64,000 bases of DNA, from contig CAKJVC010000150.1 of NCBI GenBank assembly GCA_918026815.1, positions 496,001 through 560,000 of the forward strand, given 5' to 3'. The translations under genes and the position numbers were made by a program. The notes beneath the pieces are model-generated. The model searched no databases, was not told the origin of the DNA, and saw only the letters and a program-made list of their open reading frames with translations. This document shows positions 1-7,751 of the stretch, in pieces. How positions within the stretch are numbered: position 1 is the first letter of the stretch; each line of letters opens with the position of its first letter. The DNA comes from Chalara sp. BL73 (lineage: Eukaryota > Ascomycota > Leotiomycetes > Helotiales).

Positions 1-51
1 GCTGCGAACGGTCATTGGTTCGTCTAGATAGGACCTTGGAACTGGCCATGG

Positions 52-519
52 TTATGTAAGGGCAGTTCCAGCAGTAGTTACACCTTTTAGTTTAGATACC
101 TTACAAACAGCTATCACTGGCACTTGTATTGGGATCGTGACGTGAAAAGTGTCTGCTGAGGAGCCGAGAAAAGGGGTTAGAAGCCTAAGAGCTGCTTCTT
201 GGTTGTCGAGGCAAATCCAAATATCTGTAGCGCAAGTAGTAGCTCCTTGAGAAATCACTTCTTTAATTCCGGCTACTGCGGCTTTAACTTCGGCGTCGAA
301 AACTTTGACACGGTCGCCGTAAGAGATTGAGGCTTCGGCAGGTTTATAGTTGTTTTGAAAAACTACATAGCCACCGCCTGCGTTGCCGGATTCGAGTTTT
401 GATCCGTTTGAGTAAACTATAATGTCGTTATATGGGAGTTGACTATTTTGGCTCCTTAATAGTACAGCTAGAAGCGAAACTGTCACGGAGAATGCGAACA
501 GCCGAGGCTCGTTTAGCAT
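52..519 (-). pseudogene. RNase H domain relic of a LINE (non-LTR) retrotransposon
   Basis: A 155-codon open frame whose residues 32-114 read as the RNase H domain that follows reverse transcriptase in Tad/I-type fungal LINEs. The strand-1 block DIIVYSNGS (32-40), the second acidic block VFDAEVKAA (73-81, E77) and WICLDNQEAALRLL (101-114, D106) are in the right order and spacing. The first catalytic Asp, expected as YSDGS, is Asn38, so the nuclease should be inactive. No reverse transcriptase or endonuclease is in the window. The first 20 residues are hydrophobic and probably not part of the element. This is a fragment, not a working gene. RNase H assignment is fairly sure; the LINE clade is inferred. 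Confidence 0.7.
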
Positions 520-1029
520 TCCTTATGTAGCCAGGTGCGCTTGCCGCGCGTTCTAGCTGTACGCCACCTGAGCGTTCCCTTCTTTTTGTACTCTATAAGC
601 GCGTATTCTACAACAGTATTATATCACTTCGCTCACCCAATTGACTATTCTATAGCTTTGATTTACTCCGTGACAGAAACAAGGTGCGCAAAAGATTCGT
701 AGATGCGCTATGTCTTCAAGCTGTGGGTCACTTCCTTATCAGCTGCAGAAACGGGGCGCTTTGGCTCTTTTCGCCGCGATTTGTAGGAGAATGAAATGGA
801 TGCGGGATTAAGGTTCAGAGGATCGCCATGCGGCATAGCCGCCCTGCGCAAGTCTTACGGCGGTCCGTTGGCGTGAACCCATTACGATCTAGAGGCTCGC
901 GCTGTCTTGGCATAATACCAAGCCTCAGCTTTGAGTAGCAACATCAATGGCATGGGAGAAGCATACGGATTATGTAATATTAATATCTAGCTTGGTAGAC
1001 AGGTCTGGAAATACAAACTATTCTGTGTT
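520..1029. other. Intergenic, nothing recognised
   Basis: No open frame with recognisable content and no repeat matching others in the window. The stretch separates the LINE relic from the end of the HeLo pseudogene. Confidence 0.5.
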
Positions 1030-1906
1030 CTAACCATAGTGCAAGAGGGAGAAATGGTAAGCAACGTGACCGATGTGCTTAATCCCAGAAGTCCTTCCCA
1101 CCATACTTGTCAGAGCTTTTCCACCTTTCTCTACTTCAACACTATCATAGTTGTGGGACGCCCCCATCGCACCTCTTTTCCAATCATCACTATATGCATC
1201 GCCAGCAAGACCATGGCCTCTGACCGTAATATTCGAGTACTGATGGCCCGCGATTATTTCCTTATCGTTTTTCGAAGCAGGCTATCGACACTCTTGGCTG
1301 CGTCCTCGATCAGCTCAAGAGACTCCTTGTCGCCAATCCGTGCTGCTTTTTGTTGGACAAGCGTGGTTTGTGCCTGAGGTGCAGGGAATAGTTTTTCAAT
1401 CTCGTCAATAAGTGAAACGATCTGTTCGAGAAGGTCTTTCAGAGCGGATCGGTGATAAAGAGCCCAGTTTTTAAGATTCAAGAATCGACCCTTTTCTGAC
1501 GCCGAATAGCCAAGCCTTCTATCTTGTTGTCCAGCACAGCCAGCTTCGGATCCATATCGCCCGTCGAATACGCTGAGAGATCCTCGCCAGCCTTCGCAGT
1601 TAACTTGTACTTAGAGATGTCTTCAGTGTCCGCGAAAAGCACAAGGATTTGAAGCAACGCATCCTTTGCAAGTTGGATCTCGGTCGCAGTAGCATTTTGC
1701 CTCCCTAGTTTAGGATCATCGTAAATCTTGACAGACTCGCCCTATCGTGTCGGACGGAGTCTCGCGCAATTGAGAGCAAGCTGGCTTGTCTGGAAATCTC
1801 GACCGAAGTGGCGGCCAAACTGGACACACTCGAAGCAGTCGACACAAGCAGTAAAAGCAGATGCAATGCCGATGGCACCAGCGACAATACCGAACGGCTT
1901 CGCCAT
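1030..1906 (-). pseudogene. HeLo-domain (HET-s/HET-S-like) effector, with candidate C-terminal amyloid-type repeats, broken
   Basis: From the ATG at 1906 the frame reads MAKPFGIVAGAIGIAS, CVDCFECVQFGRHFGRDFQTS and, after a stop, GESVKIYDDPKLGRQ. This is the order of the fungal HeLo (prion-inhibition) domain, which forms a membrane-active helical bundle in HET-S. An in-frame TAG at 1742-1744 stands where the family has the Trp of RLxxTRWGE. A one-base shift near 1480-1490 separates the helices before and after NWALYHRSALKDLL. A second shift near 1255 leads into a tail with two similar blocks, GHQYSNITVRGHGLAGDAYS (from 1248) and SHNYDSVEVEKGGKALTSMV (from 1158), about 30 residues apart. These fit the H-x-Y-x-x-[IV]-x-V pattern of HET-s-related amyloid motifs. 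The frame ends at 1030. HeLo identity is strong; the amyloid reading is inference. Confidence 0.8.
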
Positions 1907-2234
1907 TGTCAAAATAAACGATAATGCAAGAGATACACTGGAAGTTGTGAGACACGCCGGAGGTTGAGAGAGTAGGTGGGAAGTCCTCACCAAGACTTCA
2001 GCCGCAACCTCATCACCTCATGCAATGCACCTTACGGCTACAGGACGAATGAGGAATGCCGCTCACTATCAACGACGAGATCGTGCCAGCACTGGCTTAC
2101 GAGAGTAGGTAGAGGTTTTTGCACTGGACAATCGATTAACCTCACCAGCACCTTCTCCATTTTTGCGGCAGCTAGCTTACACGGTCGATCGCAATGTCGA
2201 ACCCCGCACACCTAGGCCAGCGCCAGACCCACAT

Positions 2235-3045
2235 GGCATTCAATATCAACACATTCAAGTCCGCGAAGGCGCAACAGCTCAATTTAGAGACATATATCAT
2301 ATCAGTCAGTGCCTTGCAAATACGGAAGTAGAGTCTTACACAGACTAACACGCGATAGGCAGAGAAGATCCACTCAGGCTGCTCCCGTTTGCAACGAACG
2401 CGCCCTCAACTCCTATGACCGCCAGCACGAATCACTGGCCCTCGCGTCGATCTTCTACCAAAAATGCATAACTGGGTTGATAAAGAAGATGGTCAAGATG
2501 AACGATGTATCTTCTGGCTGAATGGCCTAGCTGGGCCGGGAAAGTCTACAATCTCCCGCACTGTCGCCCGCAAATACAATGAACAGAACCATCTTAGAGC
2601 CAGCTTTTTTTTCTCAAAGGGCGGCGGAGATGTGAGCCATGCCGGCAAGTTCTTTCCAAGTCTAGCCGTGCTGCTCGCTCTTAATATACTATTTCTTCGA
2701 CAACATATCTGTAGTGCCATTACAAAACGGAGCGATATTGTAAGCCTATTTCTCTTGGAACAGTGGCGCCAGCTTGTTCTTGGTCTGTTATCGAACCTAG
2801 AGAGCGAAACATATCACACTTGCGTTCTTGTTGTTGATGCGCTCGACGAGGGTGAGGTGATAATAATGTCCGGATCATTCTAGAGCTTTTAGCAGAGGCT
2901 CGATTACTGAAGATGGTACGACTTCGAGTCTTTTCACCAGCAGACCCGAAACGCGAATCCGATACAGTATGCACTATATTATACAAGCCGAACACCAAGA
3001 CTTCGTCCTTCATAATTGTTTGTGTCACTCTCTGTGATACTTCTT
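2235..3045 (+). pseudogene. NACHT NLR (STAND NTPase) with N-terminal HET-s-type motif, broken
   Basis: Segments in order are: a short motif GIQYQHIQVREGATAQFRD (from 2235); linker pieces resembling NSYDRQHE before the NACHT domain; HNWVDKEDGQDERCIFWLNG; Walker A GLAGPGKSTISRTVA; and Walker B VLVVDALDE. In a shifted frame come DNNVRIILELLAEARLLK and, shifted again, SRPETRIRY and AEHQDFVLHN, the usual sequence after the NACHT Walker B in fungal NLRs. At least three frameshifts and a TAG at 2881-2883 break it. The Walker A has Pro where GTGKST is usual. No WD40, ankyrin or TPR tail is visible. The gene lies head to head with the HeLo pseudogene, and the first motif resembles that protein's tail repeats. 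NACHT identity is firm; the motif pairing is inference. Confidence 0.75.
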
Positions 3046-3439
3046 CGTATGACTTGCAATTGCTTAAGTCGGTTACTCACGGGGCATGTAGCACCGCGAT
3101 CTCAGCACAGTGCTATTATGCTCGTTGTAAGTGGTTGACTTGTTCTTGTATTCATTCTCAGTTCTAATCTACGTACAAGAGCTAATACATCCATGTGGTC
3201 CGTGCACTGCGGGGTATTCACGTGACTGTGGCTGCATACCAACAGTATTGTATCGCAACGTTCGACAAATGCCGAAGTCGAGCCATTAACGCCAAAATCA
3301 ACATCACACGATTGATTGGCTCACAACTTCTAACAGTCTCGAGTTTATATTATCAACTTTCCTCCGCCTCAATCTTCACCTCCCCTCAAAGTTCTCTTTT
3401 CACCCCACATCCTCAACCTTCCCTCCGCCCTCCTCAACT
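3046..3439 (+). other. Intergenic, decayed end of the NLR and upstream of the next gene
   Basis: No further NLR domains could be read. From 3350 the sequence is C/T-rich (ctcctc, cctccg), typical of a fungal promoter or 5' untranslated region leading to the ATG at 3440. Confidence 0.4.
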
Positions 3440-4192
3440 ATGGTCGAGTCCCTCCTCATTACCTCACCCAGCGCCTTCACCGACATAGCAGCCAAACTCT
3501 CAACCTTGGACCTCTCAGCCTCCTCGCCACCACCCGCTACACTAGTCCTTTTCCAACCTCTTGCCAACCCTAATACGCTCGCTGAATGTCGTTCGTCCTC
3601 AAGTCACATACATCTCAACCTCCAACCCCTCGGCCTAGCATGGCACCAAGCAATGATAAAAACACAGCCTTTCGCTGATATTATTTTTGACCTCCGACTG
3701 CCGAAGCAAGACGGCAATGATGATTTCTATGCTGAAAGAGAAAGAAGGAAAGAAGCTCAGAAAGTGGAATACATCCAAACAGCTCACGGAACCCAAGCAG
3801 TGGTATATGCACAACCATTGCCAATTGTTCAGCAAGTCCCAGACGAGTTAAAGAGGATATGATGGGATACGGATGCAGTGCGATTCGGTGAAGCGGGCTT
3901 CGCTATTGAGACGAAGGATGTGCTGAGTCTTGTAATTACGATTGCGACCGGGGTTAGGATGAGGGCTGAGGGCGAGGTGAGGTTTAGGGTTGTGTGGGAG
4001 GAGAGGGAGGGTGTGTCTATACCGGCGGTGAGGTTATTGGAGAAACAGCTTAGGGGCTTGGAGAAGGAGTGTAAGAAGACGAAGAGGACGACTGTGGAAG
4101 GGGGAGAGGATAGCTATGAGAGAAGGAAGGAGGGGAATGCCGGTTTTGGGGTTGAGATTAGTGTTCCGGAGGCGGAGTATAGCCTGGAATAA
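3440..4192 (+). pseudogene. Hypothetical protein with one in-frame TGA
   Basis: A 250-codon frame, open except for a TGA at 3860-3862 (context AGG ATA TGA TGG). The first part (140 residues) starts MVESLLITSPSAF and holds WHQAMIKTQPFADIIFDLRL. The second continues WDTDAVRFGEAGFAIETKD and ends with a charged, probably helical tail (LEKQLRGLEKECKKTKRTT). The two halves share one frame, which suggests a single gene with a nonsense mutation or, less likely, stop-codon readthrough. A CT-rich leader precedes the ATG. I do not recognise the family. An intron across the stop was looked for and no good GT-AG pair found. Confidence 0.5.
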
Positions 4193-5275
4193 GGAAGAGA
4201 AGAAGAGCAGGACTAGAGCCGATGATGGAGGTGAATGTGGCGGGAGAGAAAGCGGAGAGAACAGGGGGGATATGTGTGTCAGACAGAGTGCGGCGGAGTG
4301 ATTTGAGCTAGCGTGAGTTGGAAACTGTCGAGGTAGTAGTGCTTAACATTGTTTACATTTGAACATCAACAGTCTCGTTGACAAGTATCACTATTTCCAT
4401 GGGAAAATCGGCGGTGGCACTGATACTCGTAGGAGAGAGGTTTTAGGGAGTTCTGGTAGTAGTGACCCTAATAGTTTGAGAACTGGCAAACTGCCAATTC
4501 AAAGCTTATATCACATTCAGGTTAATACGTGTCTTGATAGGAAATTCTTCGATGCTGCGAAGGAAACATATGCAACTCTTGGAAGCGATTCCTTGACATT
4601 TGACTAGTAATCCAGTGATCGAGCGTACGTACCGGACGCCAGATACCTCCGTAGACTACTGTACATGGGATGGTAAACATGTACGGTGTTCACTCCAAAG
4701 CGGCTATATACGAATTAAAGGGCGAGGTAACCACTATTGCCAACATTAATTTTTCTGAGAAGTTGTTATCAGCCTGTAAGAGCGCTTCACAGCAGCCACC
4801 CGTGGCCGCTCCCACAATTATCCGAACTATCACATGGCTTTCTATTCAAAAATGCGGAAATGAGGGAGACATGTTCTTACAATTTCGCATCAAGAGTGTC
4901 GAACCAATGGAAGCATGCCGAGATTTGCAGAAATCTTTTCTTCGGTAAAGGCGCAGACAATCACGTGAGAAGCGGTAGGGCTTTGAAGGCCGCACTAAAC
5001 CAAGTCTGCCTTAGCTCGTACTGACAACGCAACCGATGTCATCCGCAGAAGCCCCTCACCTTTTTTGAAAGCCTTATTACATCTACAAAAATCTCTCTCC
5101 CTCGGCTCCCTATCTCGGCACGTTCCTTTGACCGTTTCTCCATGTGGCTGTGGTCCAGACTCGTCTGAATAGTTTTATGCCTACTACGGTCTTATCGAGT
5201 CTTATCAAGCTTTGGCACCCTAGTGATCGACCCCTCTTTCGAGAGGCTACCCACGACTGCACTTATTCAGATACC
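4193..5275. other. Intergenic, nothing recognised
   Basis: Several short open frames exist (for example 4670-4948), but none has a recognisable motif, splice signals or supporting context. The last 180 bases are C/T-rich and may be the promoter of the gene starting at 5276. Confidence 0.4.
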
Positions 5276-5729
5276 ATGACCACAACATTTACACATCTGC
5301 AAGTCGCAGACTTGAACAAGGATGAGCAAGATGCCGCTCTAGAGTGCAAGAGGCAACTTAACACTCTACGATTTCGACCACAAGGTGCATACGAAGTGTG
5401 CGATGATAACAAAGGGCTGGAAAGTGCTTCTAGCACATTCATTAAAAGTTTTGCACCTTGGTCAAAAGTAAACCTGCCCTAACCTCTACACACCTTCCAA
5501 GCTAATATATTTACACTAGTTCGGCGGCAAAGCCTCTAAGCTCAAAGCTTTCCGGTTTGAGAAGTCTGCAACATTCCCTGTTTCTGGCTTCGTGCTTTTG
5601 ATACCTATTACGATCACCGGGAGTCCCACTATATCAGGACAAGCACTAGGTTTAGAGACTTACGTGCAGCTCACCAAGGATGTGTCAATAGAGCCGGGAG
5701 TCACTTGCCTCATGTTTAGAGCCGAGTAG
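5276..5729 (+). CDS. Small two-exon protein of unknown function
   Basis: Exon 1 is 5276-5467 and exon 2 is 5520-5729. They are joined in phase 0 by a 52-nt intron with donor GTAAAC, branch-like CTAAC/CTAATA and acceptor ACACTAG. The product is 133 residues. Exon 1 contains MTTTFTHLQVADLNKDEQDA; exon 2 is rich in hydrophobic beta-type segments (VSGFVLLIPITITG) and ends CLMFRAE. There is no signal peptide or membrane helix. The ATG at 5276 was chosen over an upstream in-frame ATG at 5144 because the added 44 residues look non-coding. The intron that rescues the frame is the main evidence for a real gene. Family not recognised. Confidence 0.6.
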
Positions 5730-5814
5730 TGATAGGATTTAATCAAGATTAACATTTGCCGGCGTCTGGAGGAATGATTATGGCGTCATCCCATATGCTG
5801 CTGAAAGGAGTGGT

Positions 5815-5952
5815 ATGGTTCGAAGGGGAAACACCGGTAGCGTTGTTCCAGTTATTGAGGTGAATAACCTGGTCTGGAAAAGGAATATCGATACCATCGT
5901 TCCAGTTATCGAAGGAATTAATTTGGTTCGGAGCAGGAACATCGATGCTATC
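5815..5952 (+). repeat. Minisatellite, about 2.5 copies of a 54-bp unit
   Basis: GTTCCAGTTAT recurs at 5845 and 5899, each followed by a GGAAAAGGAATATCGAT- or GGAGCAGGAACATCGAT-like end. The 54-bp period is 18 codons, and one frame stays open across it (repeat RNIDTIVPVIEGINLVRS). The repeat directly abuts the LTR-like repeat starting at 5954. Confidence 0.6.
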
Positions 5953-5953
5953 T

Positions 5954-6157
5954 GCGTTGGTATGTTAAGTCGTGTGGAGGAGATATTGTGGGTCCTGAGT
6001 CAATGGGGGAGTCAATGGAGGAGTGAATAGGGGATTTGGTCACACGACCCACCTGTAGCATATGAAAGAACGCATTGTAGTAGTAACAACAATCAGACAC
6101 AATTTTACCACATTCTACTCACCGGCAACCACGTATCAAGTACGCGGCTTTGCTACA
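5954..6157 (+). mobile_element. LTR-like repeat, copy 1 (family shared with 12532-12726)
   Basis: This closely matches 12532-12726. Both run from gttggtatgttaagt through gaataggggat, cctgtagcatat and acaattttaccacattct to tgctaca, and both are followed by the same tggagtggtacctca. The TG...CA ends of copy 2 suggest an LTR of a copia-type element, and the shared downstream bases would be the start of an internal region. No target duplication and no internal coding region were found. Confidence 0.5.
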
Positions 6158-6177
6158 AGTGGAGTGGTACCTCAATC

Positions 6178-6345
6178 TGTAACAACTTAAGGTGAACAGA
6201 GTTCTCGATCCGTAGATCTCAGGAAGAGGGACTCAAAGGTGTGAACGACTATCAATTATTATAACGAAGAGAACAAGCTACAGATAGAAGAAGCTTTATA
6301 TAAGGAGACTGGCCAGGGGCTAGTGTAAGCGAGACCCTGTGTTGT
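6178..6345 (+). mobile_element. Partial copy of the TGTAACAACT solo-LTR family
   Basis: It begins TGTAACAACTTAAGGTGAAC and follows the family consensus through the gaacaagctacag and ctttatata (TATA) blocks to gagaccctgtg. There it loses the GC-rich 3' half. It sits 20 bases after copy 1 of the other LTR-like repeat. Divergence and truncation suggest an older copy than those nearby. Confidence 0.55.
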
Positions 6346-6614
6346 GTTGAAATAGAAAGAGTCACGTGGCCTTCAGAGAGTATAGGGCATGTCAGAAATA
6401 TGATATTGAGAGAGGTATCACGTCGATAGATTACGGGTTGTTGAGTGCTTGTATTGTATGATCTGTATCTACGTTGTAGACCTGTAAGAGATTTCTTTGT
6501 TCCTTGGCCTATTACGTAAGCCAATTCCTGACATGGCAAACTAGTGTCAATTGCTGAAGGTTATAGAACCTAAACTACAGGAGAGAATCCCTCTACTTAT
6601 AGAGGCGCAATACC

Positions 6615-7162
6615 TGTCACGGCCCTGGCCTTCTCTGGCTTGGAGCTTGGCATCGGGTGCCCCAGAGCTCAGGCGGAGCTCAGCACCTGACACCGCAAAG
6701 CTCGCCTATCCTGGCCTCCGGCCAGTTCCTGTATATAAAGCACTGCTTTCCTTCCATTCTTTTGTCCGTAGCTTGTTCTCTTAGTTATAACAATTGATAG
6801 TTGTTCACACCTCTTGTAACAACTCAAGCTGAATAGGGATCTCGATCCGTGGATCTAGATAGAAGGACTCAGAAGTGTAAACAACTATCAATTGTTATAA
6901 CTAAGAGAACAAGCTACGGACAGAAGAAGGGAAGGAAAGCAGTGCTTTATATACAGGAACTGGCCGGAGGCCAGGATAGGCGAGCTTTGCGGTGTCCGGT
7001 GCTGAGCTCCGCCTGAGCTCTGGGGTGTCCGGTGCTGTGCTCTGTCCGAGCTCTGGGGCATCCGGTGGTGAGCTCCGCCCCAGAAGGCCAGGGCCGTGAC
7101 ACCTCTGAGTCTTTCCACCTGGATCTACGGATCGATATCCCTGTTCAGCTTGAGTTGTTACA
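6615..7162 (-). mobile_element. Solo LTR (256 bp) with perfect 5-bp duplication, split by a second LTR
   Basis: It reads TGTCACGGCCC on the left and ...TTGAGTTGTTACA on the right, which is the family LTR in reverse orientation. The flanks are ATACC at 6610-6614 and ATACC at 7163-7167, a perfect target duplication. The element is interrupted between 6814 and 7107 by a forward copy. With the insert removed the LTR is 256 bp, and it carries a tatataaag box. The TG...CA ends and 5-bp duplication mark an integrase-mobilised LTR retrotransposon reduced to a solo LTR. Confidence 0.85.
6815..7101 (+). mobile_element. Solo LTR (287 bp) nested in the previous one
   Basis: It begins TGTAACAACTCAAG and ends GGCCAGGGCCGTGACA, in the opposite orientation to its host LTR. 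The host sequence CCTCT is present on both sides (6810-6814 and 7102-7106), a perfect 5-bp duplication. The GC-rich 3' part contains an internal imperfect repeat of tgtccggtgctgagctc. Confidence 0.9.
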
Positions 7163-7167
7163 ATACC

Positions 7168-7751
7168 CACATGTCAACACACTAATGCCTACTGTTGCCT
7201 ACTGGTGCCTACAGGTGCCTATAGACTTTAGGTATGGTCCTTAGACCTAACCTGTTCAATACCAAGCCCTACCGTACGAAGCTCCAAGCAAGATAGAGCC
7301 TAAGCCGTGACAGATATTCGTTCGATTGAAGCTGCCAAACTGACCAAAATCACTTTTGTAAGTAGCTTTTTTCCGTTCCGCGCTGTAGTTCACTCTTTAA
7401 TTAGCCAATTGAACAATTAAAATAATAGCCAGTTTGAAGATCAAACCTGTATCTAGCTATATGATCTGGCATTCAATTGCCAACTGCGTTGTAAAGCTAA
7501 TAGTAATCAATTGAAAAAGGCCGAAATACCTAAAGAGTCAATCGTTACCACCAAAACGATCACCAATTGACCCCAAACGCTTCGTTGTGCTCGCTACTAA
7601 ATAGGCTTAGTTTGGATGTATTAAGTGGATCTCCTTGGCAGCGAAGCGGCTGAGTAGACAGCTCACCGAACACCATCAACCAACTTCAACTCTCACAACT
7701 ACATGAGATCTATCTCTACATATCTCAGTTCTGACCTCTAAGCCATAGAAA
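7168..7751 (+). other. Upstream region of the HET-ankyrin gene
   Basis: No open frame of note. The last 130 bases (caccatcaaccaacttcaac and onward) are C/A-rich and look like a fungal 5' untranslated region leading to the ATG at 7752. No sharp promoter element was identified. Confidence 0.4.

Noticed and set aside
1039..1377. 112-codon plus-strand frame
   Set aside because: It is antisense to the HeLo pseudogene tail and has no motif.
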